The translations under genes and the position numbers were made by a program. From Prochlorococcus sp. HOT208_60m_813O14 (GTDB taxonomy: Bacteria; Cyanobacteriota; Cyanobacteriia; PCC-6307; Cyanobiaceae), in assembly GCA_002025945.1 (NCBI GenBank), contig MWOO01000143.1:62001-126000 (forward strand): 64,000 nt of DNA, in the 5' to 3' direction. The notes beneath the pieces were generated by a model. That model ran no database searches. It saw only the letters and a list, made by a program, of their open reading frames with translations, and was not told the DNA's origin. Positions 19,377 through 29,856 of this stretch are shown here, piece by piece. How positions within the stretch are numbered: the stretch's first letter is position 1; the number at the start of each line of letters is the position of its first letter.

Positions 19377-20249
19377 GTGGACATACCCAAAATCCAATGG
19401 TACCCAGGCCATATCGCAAAAGCAGAAAAGAAATTATCTGAAGTTATCAATAAAGTAGATTTAGTCATAGAAGTTAGAGATGCACGAATTCCTTTGTCAA
19501 CAGGACATCCACACTTAAATAAATGGATAAATAATAAAAAACATATTCTTGTTATTAACAGATCAGACATGATCTCCTCTCATACAATCAATAGTTGGAA
19601 CAAATGGTTTAATGCTAAAGATCAATATCCTCTTTGGTGTGATGCTAAAAGAGGAATAGGGATTAAAGAAATTTGTAAGTCAGCCAAAGATTCTAGGTCG
19701 TCAATCGACGATAGAAGACTCTCTAGAGGAATGCGAATTAGGCCAATTAGAGCCCTTACACTTGGTTTTCCAAACGTAGGAAAGTCAGCATTAATTAATA
19801 GAATTGCAAAAAAAAGAGTTGTAGATAGCGCTAGGAAAGCAGGCGTGACTCGTAATTTAAGATGGATAAAATTAGAAAGTGGTATAGATCTGCTAGATGC
19901 TCCTGGTGTTATACCTCCAAATTTAGAAGATCAAAAATCAGCACTTAATCTTGCACTGTGTGACGATATTGGTGAAGCTGCTTATGAAATAGAGAGTGTC
20001 GCAATTGGGTTTATCAAAATTATATCCACTCTCAACAAAGATAAGAATGCGAATATCTCAGTTAAACAAATATCTAATAGATATGGAGTTGATATTGCCA
20101 AGGGCTTTAAAAGTCCTTCTGCTTGGATCAACGAAGCAGCTTCAAAACATACCTCAGGTGATAAAAGGAGAATGTCTCATAAGTTATTGGAAGATTATAG
20201 AAATCAAATGCTAGGTAAAATTGCTTTAGAAGTCCCACTATGGAATTAA
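19377..20249 (+). CDS. rbgA: RbgA/YlqF-type circularly permuted GTPase
   Basis: The 290-residue protein has GTPase motifs in permuted order: G4 as NRSD near residue 60, then G1 GFPNVGKSALINR near 130, then G3 DAPGV near 180. The N terminus IQWYPGHIAKAEKKL is typical of YlqF/RbgA. It helps mature the 50S subunit. GTG start, chosen because the conserved WYPGH box begins six residues later. Its last 10 bp overlap the rluD-like gene, so the two ribosome-maturation genes are translationally coupled. Confidence 0.93.
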   Translation: MDIPKIQWYPGHIAKAEKKLSEVINKVDLVIEVRDARIPLSTGHPHLNKWINNKKHILVINRSDMISSHTINSWNKWFNAKDQYPLWCDAKRGIGIKEICKSAKDSRSSIDDRRLSRGMRIRPIRALTLGFPNVGKSALINRIAKKRVVDSARKAGVTRNLRWIKLESGIDLLDAPGVIPPNLEDQKSALNLALCDDIGEAAYEIESVAIGFIKIISTLNKDKNANISVKQISNRYGVDIAKGFKSPSAWINEAASKHTSGDKRRMSHKLLEDYRNQMLGKIALEVPLWN

Positions 20250-21199
20250 ATAACCAAAATTCTTTCGGCATTGGAGAAGGTGAGCTTATAGAAATTATTT
20301 ATGAGCTACCTCTGCCTATGAGGCTAGACAGATGGTTGGTAAGCAAAAGGCCAGAACAAAGTAGAGCAAGAATTCAACATTTTATAAATTCAGGTTTAGT
20401 ACTTGTAAACTATAAGACCGCAAAAGCAAAGACCCCATTAAAAAATGGCGACAATGTTCAAATATGGATGCCTCCTCCAGAACCTCTTATTTATTTGAAA
20501 CCTGAAAAAATGGATTTAAATATCCTTTTTGAAGACGAGCACATCATAGTCATCAATAAACAATCAGGTCTAATAGTTCATCCAGCCCCTGGACACAAAT
20601 CCGGAACTTTAGTGAATGGATTACTTTTTCATTGTAAAGATCTGCCTGGAATTAATGGGAAACTAAGACCTGGGATTGTTCACAGATTAGATAAAGATAC
20701 CTCCGGATGTATGGTGGTTGCAAAAAGCCAAGAGGCATTAGTAAATCTCCAGAAACAAATTAAAGAAAAAATAGCATCACGCGAATATATTGCAGTAATT
20801 CATGGAGCACCTAATTCTGAAGAAGGCCAAATAGTGGGACACATTGGAAGAGATAAATTAAATAGATTGAAATATAAAGTAGTTGAAGAAACTTCAGGAA
20901 GGTATGCCTGTACCTATTGGAAATTAGAAGAAAGATTTGGCAATTACTCATTAATGAGTTTTAAACTAGATACGGGGCGAACGCATCAAATAAGAGTTCA
21001 TTGCGCTCACATTAATCATCCAATTGTGGGTGATCCATTATATGGAAGATGTAAAAAACTACCATGTAAATTAGATGGCCAAGCTTTACACGCCATCAAG
21101 CTTGGACTTATACATCCAATAAATGGTAAAGAAATGATATTTGAATCAGAATTACCATTAGATTTTCAAAAATTACTAAGCGTTCTTAAAGTTAAATGA
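20240..21199 (+). CDS. RluD-family 23S rRNA pseudouridine synthase
   Basis: This 319-residue protein has an N-terminal S4 RNA-binding domain (MRLDRWLVSKRPEQSRARIQ) and a catalytic RluA/RluD domain. The active-site motif GIVHRLDKDTSGCMVVAK holds the essential aspartate; LDTGRTHQIRVH completes the core. It isomerises specific uridines in 23S rRNA. The RluD subtype (helix 69 sites 1911/1915/1917) is most likely from the S4 domain and length, but other RluA-like specificities are possible. ATG lies inside the end of rbgA (10-bp overlap). Confidence 0.92.
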   Translation: MELNNQNSFGIGEGELIEIIYELPLPMRLDRWLVSKRPEQSRARIQHFINSGLVLVNYKTAKAKTPLKNGDNVQIWMPPPEPLIYLKPEKMDLNILFEDEHIIVINKQSGLIVHPAPGHKSGTLVNGLLFHCKDLPGINGKLRPGIVHRLDKDTSGCMVVAKSQEALVNLQKQIKEKIASREYIAVIHGAPNSEEGQIVGHIGRDKLNRLKYKVVEETSGRYACTYWKLEERFGNYSLMSFKLDTGRTHQIRVHCAHINHPIVGDPLYGRCKKLPCKLDGQALHAIKLGLIHPINGKEMIFESELPLDFQKLLSVLKVK

Positions 21200-22790
21200 G
21201 ATTTAAAGAGGAATTTAGAAGCGATTTTGTATACGGGTTTTGAGTTTTAGTGAATATTGTAGAACTTTCTCCTTCATCAACTATCTTTCCATTATTCATA
21301 ACTAGCAACCTATTACAAAATCTTTTAGCAATGCCTAAATCATGAGTAATAAAAATAATCGTTAAATTCATTTTCTGTTGAAAGACTCTTAATAATTCAA
21401 GAATCTCTATTTTTACTGAAGCATCCAACATATTTACGCTCTCATCACAAATTAAAATTTTTGGCTGCAACAATAACGCCCTGGCCAATGAAATTCTTTG
21501 CAATTGACCACCAGATAATTGGTTAGGGTAAGAATTAAAAAAATCATTATTTAAGGGAAGATTTAAATTTCTTAACATTAATTTTATTTCTTTTTCGATT
21601 TTTCTTTTATCTGAAATTTTTTGAATAAAAAATATATCTTCCAAAATATTTTTAATTGTCATTTTCGGATTCAAACTTGAAAAAGGATCTTGAAAAATAA
21701 TTTGCACTTTATTGTTCTTTTTAAAAGATTTATTTTTTTTCGATACATGATTTTTATCATAAATTTTGATTTCACCACCTCTTACTTTAAGAAGTCCAAT
21801 TAAAGCCCTACATAATGTACTTTTACCACTCCCTGAAGAACCAACTATTCCAAGAGTCTCATTCTCATATAACTTGAAACTAACTTCATTTAAAGCCTTA
21901 ATCCATTTATTAATGAAAATTGAAGAATTTAATTTATACCAATGTCTTAGGTTATTGACCTCTAGAACGACCTCATCTCGAGCATTATTTTTAGTATTTG
22001 GTTCTAATACTATTTTTGAAGCATTTACTAACTTTTTCCCGATATCTGATTTTGGTGATTGAAAAATATCTAATATATTTCCTTTTTCAACAATCGATCC
22101 CTTTTCAATTATTGCAACTTTTTTACACCACTTTGCTGCAAGATTAATATCATGACTAATTAAAATTAAAGTTGTATCAAATTCATTACATAGATGAATT
22201 ATTTCTTGCATAATTTCAAAACTTGTTTTGGTATCTAAGCTTGTTGTAGGTTCATCAGCTATTAATAATTTAGGTTTCAAAGCAAGTGCCATTGCTATAG
22301 AAACTCTCTGTCTCATTCCGCCGCTAAATTGATGTGGGAAAGAATCAAGTCTACTTTCTTCAATTCCAACTTTTTGAAAAACTTCTCTTACTAATTTTTT
22401 AATAGCTAAAGATGATTTAGTTTGATCATGTGTTTTAAATAATTCATATAAATGATCCCCAACTCTCATTAGCGGATTAAGTTTTTTTATAGAGTCTTGA
22501 TAAATAAATCCAAAATTCTTTCTTCTAAATAATTGTGCATCTTTGTTGTTTATTTTCCTAGGATCTACATTAGAAATCGATAGATACCCTTTAGAAGTGG
22601 CCTTTGCAGGCAATATATTTACTAATGATTTTGCAAAAGTGGTCTTTCCACATCCAGAAGGTCCTATTATGGCCAAATGATCTCCACTATCTATTTCCAA
22701 ATTAAAATTTTTGATAATAGGTTGCTGTTTTAGATCATATTTAACAGTAAGATTTTTAACTACAATAATTTTTTCTTTATTTTTTTCCAT
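21192..22790 (-). CDS. Double-domain ABC transporter ATPase, oligopeptide/nickel (DppD-DppF) type
   Basis: Two complete nucleotide-binding domains are fused in 532 residues. Domain 1 has Walker A GPSGCGKTT, signature FSGGMRQRVSIAMAL and Walker B LLIADEPTTSLD. Domain 2 has GSSGSGKST, LSGGQLQRISLARAL and ILICDESVNMLD, where Ser replaces the usual Pro after the catalytic Glu. The arrangement matches fused DppDF/OppDF ATPases that power uptake of peptides or similar solutes. No permease or binding-protein gene is adjacent, so partners must lie elsewhere. Its stop overlaps the convergent rluD-like gene by 8 bp. Confidence 0.92.
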   Translation of the reverse strand: MEKNKEKIIVVKNLTVKYDLKQQPIIKNFNLEIDSGDHLAIIGPSGCGKTTFAKSLVNILPAKATSKGYLSISNVDPRKINNKDAQLFRRKNFGFIYQDSIKKLNPLMRVGDHLYELFKTHDQTKSSLAIKKLVREVFQKVGIEESRLDSFPHQFSGGMRQRVSIAMALALKPKLLIADEPTTSLDTKTSFEIMQEIIHLCNEFDTTLILISHDINLAAKWCKKVAIIEKGSIVEKGNILDIFQSPKSDIGKKLVNASKIVLEPNTKNNARDEVVLEVNNLRHWYKLNSSIFINKWIKALNEVSFKLYENETLGIVGSSGSGKSTLCRALIGLLKVRGGEIKIYDKNHVSKKNKSFKKNNKVQIIFQDPFSSLNPKMTIKNILEDIFFIQKISDKRKIEKEIKLMLRNLNLPLNNDFFNSYPNQLSGGQLQRISLARALLLQPKILICDESVNMLDASVKIEILELLRVFQQKMNLTIIFITHDLGIAKRFCNRLLVMNNGKIVDEGESSTIFTKTQNPYTKSLLNSSLNLI

Positions 22791-22844
22791 GATTTATAGC
22801 AAATTTTTCTAGACATAAATAAAATACATCTAAAGCAATATAAA

Positions 22845-25154
22845 ATGTCCGAGGCAGCTGCAAATTCAAAAGAAAAAAACGAAATTGAAGTTTCCAAAAC
22901 TATTTTGCCTGAAAATAAAAAATATGAAAGTGAATCTTTGAATTATCAAATAAACGTTCCCGATTGGCTTCTTAAAGATATTCATAATTTTGAAAAATCA
23001 AATAAAGAAAATGATGAGAATCAAAACCTTATAGTAAAGGCTTTTAAACTTGCTTATAAAGCTCATGATGGACAATTCCGTGCGAGCGGCGAGCCATACA
23101 TTATCCACCCGGTTGCTGTTGCAAATCTCCTTAAAGAAATAGGTGCTAGTTCATCTGTTATTGCTGCAGGCCTTTTACATGATGTAGTTGAAGATACTGG
23201 CATTGATTTATCTGAAATAGAAACAAATTTTGGATTAGAAGTAAAAATACTTGTAGAGGGTGTAACAAAATTAGGCGGCATTCACTTTAACAACAGGACT
23301 GAAGCACAAGCTGAAAATCTTAGAAAAATGTTTTTGGCTATGGCCAGCGATATCAGAGTTGTCTTAGTTAAACTTGCAGATCGACTTCATAACATGAGAA
23401 CAATTGAATGGCTAAATGATGAGAAAAAACTAAGGATAGCGAGAGAAACAAGAGAGATTTATGCACCATTAGCTAATCGACTAGGAATAAACAGATTTAA
23501 ATGGGAATTAGAAGATTTAGCTTTTAAATTCCTAGAGCCTAAAGAATATCTAGATCTTAAAGATCAAATCGCCGTTAAGAGAAGTGATAGAGAAAAAAGA
23601 TTAAAAGTAACTCTGAATCTTATGAAGGAAAACTTGATTTCAGCAGGTTTGAAAAATTTTGAAATAACAGGAAGGCCAAAACATCTTTATGGCATCTGGA
23701 GCAAAATGGAAAGACAACAAAAGCATTTTCACGAGATTTATGATGTTGCTGCCCTAAGAATTATCATGGACAATTCAGATAGTTGTTATAGAGCTTTAGC
23801 AGTTGTTCATGATACTTTTAAACCAATTCCAGGTAGATTTAAAGACTATATAGGATTACCAAAACCCAATGGATATCAGTCCTTACACACTTCTGTGATT
23901 GGAAGACATCGACCTATTGAAGTTCAAATTAGAACTACTTCGATGCATCAAATTGCTGAATATGGTATTGCCGCTCATTGGCAATATAAAGAGGGTGGTT
24001 CTCCTGCAAAAAGTAATGCCGAGAGATTTAATTGGCTAAGACAATTAGTAGAATGGCAACAAGAAGGTAATGAAAGGGATCATAATGATTATTTGGCTTC
24101 AATTAAAGAAGATTTATTTGATGAAGAAGTATTTGTAATCACTCCAAAAGGAGATGTTGTTGGTCTAAGGAAAGGATCTACCGCGATAGATTTCGCCTAC
24201 AGAATCCATTCTGAAGTTGGAAATCACTGTAATGGAATAAGAATTAATGAAAAGCTTTCTCCATTATCTACAGCACTTCAAAATGGTGACTTCATAGAAA
24301 TTTTGACAAGTAATAATGCTACTCCAAGCTTGGATTGGCTTAACTTTGTAGTTACGCCAACTGCTAAAAATAGAATTCGCCAATGGTATAAGAAAAGCCA
24401 TCGTGATGAAACGATTAAAAGAGGTAGAGATTTACTTGAAAAAGAACTAGGTAGAAACGGTTTTGAAGCATTACTTTCTAGTGAAGCCATGAAAAAAGTT
24501 GCAAATCGATGCAATTTAAAAACTACTGAAGACCTTCTTGCATCTCTTGGTTTTGGTGGTTTAACTTTGCATCAAGTATTAAACAGACTAAGAGAAGAAA
24601 TAAAATTACAGACAGAAGATGTAAAAAATGATTCTGACTCTGAAATAGCAAAATCTTTTAAAAGTAATAATAATTTATCCACTAATCAATCTAATACTGC
24701 AGCTAAATCACCAATTTCCGGGATAGAAGGTCTTGATTACAGAATAGGTAAATGCTGTTCCCCACTCCCAGGCGAGGATATTATCGGAACTGTGTCGCTC
24801 GGCAACCATGGGATAACTATACATAGGGAAGATTGTGAAAATGTAATACCAATTCCAATAGAGAGAAGATTACCTGTCGGTTGGAATCAAGATAATAAAA
24901 CTGGCGATAATAAGTTTCCAATTCAGCTACGAATAGAAGTAATTGATCGAGTTGGAGTTCTTAAAGATATTCTTATGAGGTTATCTGATAAAGGTATAAA
25001 CGTTAGTGATGCCAATGTTAAAACTGCTTATGGTAAACCAGCTATTATAAATCTTTGTGTAGGTCTTGAAAGTTATAATCAACTTCACAAAACAATTGAA
25101 CAAATTAAATCAATGGCAGATGTTTTAGATATTGCCAGAGTTGGACAAAGTTAA
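22845..25154 (+). CDS. spoT: Bifunctional (p)ppGpp synthetase/hydrolase Rel/SpoT
   Basis: The 769-residue protein has the long-RSH domain order: HD hydrolase (AGLLHDVVEDT near residue 110, with NMRTIEWL), synthetase (RFKDYIGLPKPNGYQSLHT near 330-345), TGS (VFVITPKGDVVGL near 430), and a C-terminal Cys-containing region (GKCCSPLPGEDI) followed by ACT (RIEVIDRVGVLKDIL). RFKD matches the RXKD motif of bifunctional enzymes rather than the EXDD of RelA-only ones. It sets the alarmone level on amino-acid or light stress. ATG start; the first 50 residues are a low-complexity extension. Confidence 0.95.
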   Translation: MSEAAANSKEKNEIEVSKTILPENKKYESESLNYQINVPDWLLKDIHNFEKSNKENDENQNLIVKAFKLAYKAHDGQFRASGEPYIIHPVAVANLLKEIGASSSVIAAGLLHDVVEDTGIDLSEIETNFGLEVKILVEGVTKLGGIHFNNRTEAQAENLRKMFLAMASDIRVVLVKLADRLHNMRTIEWLNDEKKLRIARETREIYAPLANRLGINRFKWELEDLAFKFLEPKEYLDLKDQIAVKRSDREKRLKVTLNLMKENLISAGLKNFEITGRPKHLYGIWSKMERQQKHFHEIYDVAALRIIMDNSDSCYRALAVVHDTFKPIPGRFKDYIGLPKPNGYQSLHTSVIGRHRPIEVQIRTTSMHQIAEYGIAAHWQYKEGGSPAKSNAERFNWLRQLVEWQQEGNERDHNDYLASIKEDLFDEEVFVITPKGDVVGLRKGSTAIDFAYRIHSEVGNHCNGIRINEKLSPLSTALQNGDFIEILTSNNATPSLDWLNFVVTPTAKNRIRQWYKKSHRDETIKRGRDLLEKELGRNGFEALLSSEAMKKVANRCNLKTTEDLLASLGFGGLTLHQVLNRLREEIKLQTEDVKNDSDSEIAKSFKSNNNLSTNQSNTAAKSPISGIEGLDYRIGKCCSPLPGEDIIGTVSLGNHGITIHREDCENVIPIPIERRLPVGWNQDNKTGDNKFPIQLRIEVIDRVGVLKDILMRLSDKGINVSDANVKTAYGKPAIINLCVGLESYNQLHKTIEQIKSMADVLDIARVGQS

Positions 25155-25172
25155 TTGTAAAATCAGATCAAT

Positions 25173-25616
25173 CTATCTTTTACTTTTTATCTTGTAGATA
25201 AAGAAAACAATACTGCCGCAAATCAAGGCTAATAAAATACCTACACAAGATGAACCTAAGAGTAATTTTAGGGAAAAAATTCTACCTTGTTTCCACAAGT
25301 CATCAATAACTAAACTTTTTTCAAGAATTTTATTAGAAGGATTATTTAAAAAAAACGAACCAACTTTATAGTTAAAATAATAAAGTGGAATATAAGTAAA
25401 AGGGTTGCTGATCCAGGTACCAATTGCAGCTAGAACAATATTTCCCTTAGCTATTTTCGCAAAAAATACTCCCATTAAAGTCTGAAAACCAAAAAAAGGA
25501 AAGCAACCACTAAATACCCCTATAGCTAAACCTTTAGCATTAAAGAAAGGACTTCCATTCTGACTCCTAAATAATGATAGAATTTTCTTATAGGTAATAT
25601 CTCTTTTAAATCTCAT
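25173..25616 (-). CDS. DUF2062-family small membrane protein
   Basis: The 147-residue protein has the DUF2062 pattern: a basic N terminus, GLAIGVFSGCFPFFGFQTLMG, an Asn-Pro loop in GTWISNPFTYIPLYYFNYKVG and a final membrane helix (SCVGILLALICGSIVFFIY). Three or four membrane segments place it in the plasma or thylakoid membrane. The family has no established biochemical role. It stands convergent to spoT and divergent from mnmE, with 66 bp between the two start codons. ATG start. Confidence 0.85.
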   Translation of the reverse strand: MRFKRDITYKKILSLFRSQNGSPFFNAKGLAIGVFSGCFPFFGFQTLMGVFFAKIAKGNIVLAAIGTWISNPFTYIPLYYFNYKVGSFFLNNPSNKILEKSLVIDDLWKQGRIFSLKLLLGSSCVGILLALICGSIVFFIYKIKSKR

Positions 25617-25682
25617 TCAGAAAGAAAATTTCAAAATTAAATTCTTGATAATCTTACTTAATTATCCATAACAAAGCGAGAG

Positions 25683-27065
25683 ATGGATTCGATAGTTACT
25701 ACAGAAGATACGATAGCCGCAATTGCTTCAGCTATAAGTATTGGGAAGGGAGGAGTTGCGATGATAAGAGTATCAGGGAAAGACGCAATAAATTCTTGCA
25801 AAAAGATTGTTCAAACTAAATCTAAATATGCATGGGAATCACATAGGGTTTTTCGTGGTTTTATTCAGGAAAATAAACAAAATAAATTTATAGATGAGGT
25901 TTTAATTTTAGTGATGAAATCACCAAATAGCTTCACAGGAGAGGATGTAGTTGAACTTCATTGCCATGGCGGAATTATCATAGTAAATCAAGTTTTAAAG
26001 ATATTATTATCTAATAATTCTAGAGTTAGACTTGCAAACCCAGGAGAATTTAGTCAAAGAGCTTTTCTTAATGGAAAAATAGACCTTACTCAAGCCGAGT
26101 CGATTAATCAATTAATTAATGCGAGCAATACCAGATCAGCAGAGTTAGCCTTTAGCGGGGTTCAAGGAGAAATAAAGAAAAAAATTGATGATATTAAAAA
26201 TGACCTTATAAATCAACTTTGCGAAATAGAAGCGAGAGTTGATTTCGAAGAAGACTTCACAGATTTTGATTACACAAAATATCTAAACAACATTAAAAAA
26301 GTCAAAGAAAAAATAGAATTACTAATAGAAAATGCAAAAAGAAATTCATATATTCACAATGGAATATCCATTGCGCTTATAGGTAAAACAAATGTTGGTA
26401 AAAGCTCTTTATTAAATTTGCTTGCAAAAAAAGAGAAAGCAATCGTAACTAATATTCCTGGAACAACTAGAGATGTTATTGAAGTTAATTTAACTATTAA
26501 TGATATTCCAATGAAAATAATTGATACTGCTGGCATAAGAGAAACTCATGAACAAATTGAAAGTATTGGAATTAAAAAAAGTTTTGGGAAAATAAAAGAG
26601 TCAGATTTTATAATTTATATTTATAGTCTTGAAGAAGGATTTAATGAAGAAGACAAAAAAATAATACAAGAAATTCCCAAAGAAAAATTAATTACTATTT
26701 TGGGCAATAAAAAAGATTTAATTGATTGCAAAAATATTAATTCAAATGAGTTAAAAAACACAATTCTTATGAGTATTAAGGATAATGATGGTGAAAGATT
26801 ATTAATAGACACAATTATAAAAAAATGCGGATTAAAACAAGTAGAAAATATCAATATATTTTTAAACGAAAGACATCTAACAAATTTGTCTGCTTGCTTA
26901 TCTAATTTAAATGATACAGATGAAATAATTGAAAATAAATTGCCTTTTGATTTGTTATCAATTGAACTGAGAGATGGAATTCAAAACTTATCTAAAATAA
27001 CTGGTCAAGAATTAACAGAGGAACTTCTAGATAATATTTTTTCTAAGTTTTGTATTGGTAAATAA
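25683..27065 (+). CDS. mnmE: MnmE (TrmE), tRNA-uridine modification GTPase
   Basis: At 460 residues this has the normal length. The N-terminal folate-binding domain has [20 protein letters not shown] and [14 protein letters not shown]. The G domain near 220-370 has [28 protein letters not shown] and GNKKDL. The C terminus ends FCIGK, the conserved Cys-containing tail. With MnmG it installs the 5-aminomethyl group on wobble U34 of tRNAs. ATG start. Confidence 0.97.
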   Translation: MDSIVTTEDTIAAIASAISIGKGGVAMIRVSGKDAINSCKKIVQTKSKYAWESHRVFRGFIQENKQNKFIDEVLILVMKSPNSFTGEDVVELHCHGGIIIVNQVLKILLSNNSRVRLANPGEFSQRAFLNGKIDLTQAESINQLINASNTRSAELAFSGVQGEIKKKIDDIKNDLINQLCEIEARVDFEEDFTDFDYTKYLNNIKKVKEKIELLIENAKRNSYIHNGISIALIGKTNVGKSSLLNLLAKKEKAIVTNIPGTTRDVIEVNLTINDIPMKIIDTAGIRETHEQIESIGIKKSFGKIKESDFIIYIYSLEEGFNEEDKKIIQEIPKEKLITILGNKKDLIDCKNINSNELKNTILMSIKDNDGERLLIDTIIKKCGLKQVENINIFLNERHLTNLSACLSNLNDTDEIIENKLPFDLLSIELRDGIQNLSKITGQELTEELLDNIFSKFCIGK

Positions 27066-27147
27066 ATTTGAGTTAAATTACATAGTGATATATAGTTGAT
27101 TCTCTAACTTCAGTTTAATTTTTATTAATTAATTATTTCTTAGTTTA

Positions 27148-28014
27148 GTGGATTTAAATACTCCAATAATAAGTAAAATCATTGATAATTGGATCGATGA
27201 AGATATAGGTAGGGGAGATCTTACAAGTTCCTCTATTACAGCAGAGAATGGTAATGCATATTGGATTGCAAAAGAAGATGGTATATTCTGCGGGGTTGAA
27301 ATTATAAAAGAAATTTTTAGAAAAATTGATTTAAAAATCAGTCCAAAATTTAATATCTCTGATGGAGATAAATTTGTTAAAAATCAAAAACTCTTAGAAA
27401 TATATGGGCCTTCAAAAAGTTTACTCGCTAGTGAAAGGATCAGCTTAAATATAGCAATGCATTTATCTGGAATATCAACATATACAAAGAATCTTACAGA
27501 TAAATTAGAAGGCACAAATATAAAATTAGCAGATACTAGAAAAACGACCCCTGGATTAAGAATATTTGAAAAATATGCATTCAAATGCGGAGGTGGGGTG
27601 AATCATAGAATGGGATTATACGATGCTGCTATGATCAAAGAAAATCATATTGCATGGACAGATAATCTTAAGAATGCAGTACAAAATATTCGCCTAAATT
27701 CGCCTTTTACAACTCATATCATAATTGAAGCTGAGAATATCGACCAGGCAAAAGAAGCAGTATTAGCAGGAGCGGATAGTATCTTATTAGATGAACTTAG
27801 TCCTGAAATAATCAAAAGAAACGTTCAAGAATTAAGAGAGTTATCAATTAATAGTCTACAAAAAGAAGTCAATAAAAATTTGATAATAGAAGTTTCTGGA
27901 ATAAACCCTCAAGAAATTAATAAATATCTAATAAAAGGTATTGATTTAATTTCAACAAGTTCTTCAATCACCAAAAGTAATTGGATTGATTTGAGTATGC
28001 GTTATATTAATTAA
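27148..28014 (+). CDS. nadC: Quinolinate phosphoribosyltransferase (nicotinate-nucleotide pyrophosphorylase)
   Basis: The 288-residue protein shows NadC motifs: EDIGRGDLTSSSI near the N terminus, SERISLNIAMHLSGI, LADTRKTTPGLR, KCGGGVNHRMGLYDAAMIKENH and, near the C terminus, SGINPQEI. It makes nicotinate mononucleotide from quinolinate and PRPP in de novo NAD synthesis. Start GTG, because the conserved N-terminal helix begins right there. argS follows after 27 bp on the same strand. An NAD kinase gene for the next step towards NADP lies at 54620. Confidence 0.96.
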   Translation: MDLNTPIISKIIDNWIDEDIGRGDLTSSSITAENGNAYWIAKEDGIFCGVEIIKEIFRKIDLKISPKFNISDGDKFVKNQKLLEIYGPSKSLLASERISLNIAMHLSGISTYTKNLTDKLEGTNIKLADTRKTTPGLRIFEKYAFKCGGGVNHRMGLYDAAMIKENHIAWTDNLKNAVQNIRLNSPFTTHIIIEAENIDQAKEAVLAGADSILLDELSPEIIKRNVQELRELSINSLQKEVNKNLIIEVSGINPQEINKYLIKGIDLISTSSSITKSNWIDLSMRYIN

Positions 28015-28041
28015 TCATATAGATAAATAATTGAATAATTA

Positions 28042-29856
28042 ATGCTAATCATTTTTAAAGAATTAACAAAACAATTTGAAAAATCTCTTTTAGATAGTCT
28101 TGAAAAAAATGATAAAAAAGGAGAATTCGCAATTCTTAGCAAGAATTTAATTACACAGTCATCAAAAGAGGAATTTGGTGATTATCAATGTAATGTTTGT
28201 TTAAGTTTATCTAAAATATATAAAAAGAACCCAAGAGATATTGCTAATGATTTTATTAACCTTTTAAATAAAAATAAAAGCATAGCAAAATTATGTAAGA
28301 GTCTAGAAATAGCTGGACCTGGATTTATAAATATAAAATTAAAAGATGAGGTTCTAATAAATGAAATTAAGTCAAATATGCAATGCAATAGGGCTGGCAT
28401 ACCTCTAATTAGAAAAGATTTAGATAGTGGTTTGTCCAATAAAGTTATTGTCGATTTTTCTAGCCCTAATATTGCTAAAGAAATGCATGTAGGGCATTTA
28501 AGATCAACAATAATAGGTGACTCAATATCTAGAATTTTCGAGTTAAGAGGTTATGAAGTATTAAGACTCAATCATGTTGGTGATTGGGGAACACAATTTG
28601 GCATGCTTATTACTCAGCTCAAAGATTTATATTCAAATGATCTAGAAGAAATAGGAAAGATCAAGATAAGTGATTTAGTTGAATTTTATAAAGAATCAAA
28701 AAAAAGATTTGATAACGAATCTGAATTCCAAAAAAGATCTAGAGAGGAAGTAGTTAAGTTACAAAGTGGAGATATTAAATCGATTAAAGCTTGGAAATTA
28801 TTATGTGATCAATCAAGGAAAGAATTTGATGAAATCTATAAAAATTTAAAAATAAAAATAGAAGAAAGAGGTGAATCTTTTTATAATCCCTTCTTAAAAT
28901 CAGTTATTGATGATTTGAATTTAGAAAAAATATTAGTAGAAGATCAAGGAGCAAAATGTGTATTTTTAGATGGAATGACTAATAAAGAAGGCAAACCTTT
29001 ACCGCTAATTATTCAAAAAAAAGATGGCGGTTTTAATTATGCCACCACAGATCTTGCTGCTATAAGATACAGATTCAATCAACCTCCTAATGGCGATGAT
29101 GCTTCAAGAATTATTTATGTAACTGATCATGGGCAAGCAAATCATTTTGCTGGAGTTTTTCAAGTTGCAAAAAAAGCAAAATGGATCCCAGAAAATTGTC
29201 AAGTAGACCATGTCCCTTTTGGTTTAGTTCAAGGAATTGATGGCAAAAAACTAAAGACAAGAGAAGGTGAAACAATACGCCTAAAAGATTTATTAAATGA
29301 AGCAGTTAGAAGAGCAAAAGAAGATTTATTGAAAAGATTAGAAGATGAAGATCGTTATGAGACCGAAGAGTTCATAGCAAATACTTCAAGAATTATTGGA
29401 TTAGGAGCTGTTAAGTATGCAGATTTAAGTCAAAATAGGATTACTAATTATCAATTTAGTTTTGATAAAATGCTTTCCCTTAATGGTAATACTGCTCCTT
29501 ATTTGTTATATACACTTGTAAGAATTTTAGGAATTAAAAGAAAAAATGATTTTGTTTATGAATCTCAAGATTTTCAGTTCGTAAATTATGAACATAAATC
29601 TGAGTGGAAACTTATCAGAAAATTACTTAGGTTCGATGAAGTCATAATTTCTATTGAAAAAGACTTAATGCCAAATAGATTATGCAATTATCTGTTCGAG
29701 CTATGTCAGACTTTTAATAGATTCTATGATCAAGTTCCAATACTCAAAGAAGAAAAATATATAAAAATCTCTAGGCTTAATTTATGTGACCTAACTGCAA
29801 AAACACTAAAATTAAGCTTAGAGCTTTTAGGAATTGAAACTTTAGAAAGAATGTAA
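28042..29856 (+). CDS. argS: Arginyl-tRNA synthetase
   Basis: This 604-residue class I synthetase has the N-terminal Arg-S domain, then [19 protein letters not shown] with the HIGH-type signature [18 protein letters not shown], and [18 protein letters not shown], the KMSKS-region equivalent. A C-terminal DALR anticodon-binding domain follows. It charges tRNA-Arg. The stop codon overlaps the hisC ATG by one base (29856), so the two are likely translated from one message. ATG start. Confidence 0.97.
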   Translation: MLIIFKELTKQFEKSLLDSLEKNDKKGEFAILSKNLITQSSKEEFGDYQCNVCLSLSKIYKKNPRDIANDFINLLNKNKSIAKLCKSLEIAGPGFINIKLKDEVLINEIKSNMQCNRAGIPLIRKDLDSGLSNKVIVDFSSPNIAKEMHVGHLRSTIIGDSISRIFELRGYEVLRLNHVGDWGTQFGMLITQLKDLYSNDLEEIGKIKISDLVEFYKESKKRFDNESEFQKRSREEVVKLQSGDIKSIKAWKLLCDQSRKEFDEIYKNLKIKIEERGESFYNPFLKSVIDDLNLEKILVEDQGAKCVFLDGMTNKEGKPLPLIIQKKDGGFNYATTDLAAIRYRFNQPPNGDDASRIIYVTDHGQANHFAGVFQVAKKAKWIPENCQVDHVPFGLVQGIDGKKLKTREGETIRLKDLLNEAVRRAKEDLLKRLEDEDRYETEEFIANTSRIIGLGAVKYADLSQNRITNYQFSFDKMLSLNGNTAPYLLYTLVRILGIKRKNDFVYESQDFQFVNYEHKSEWKLIRKLLRFDEVIISIEKDLMPNRLCNYLFELCQTFNRFYDQVPILKEEKYIKISRLNLCDLTAKTLKLSLELLGIETLERM

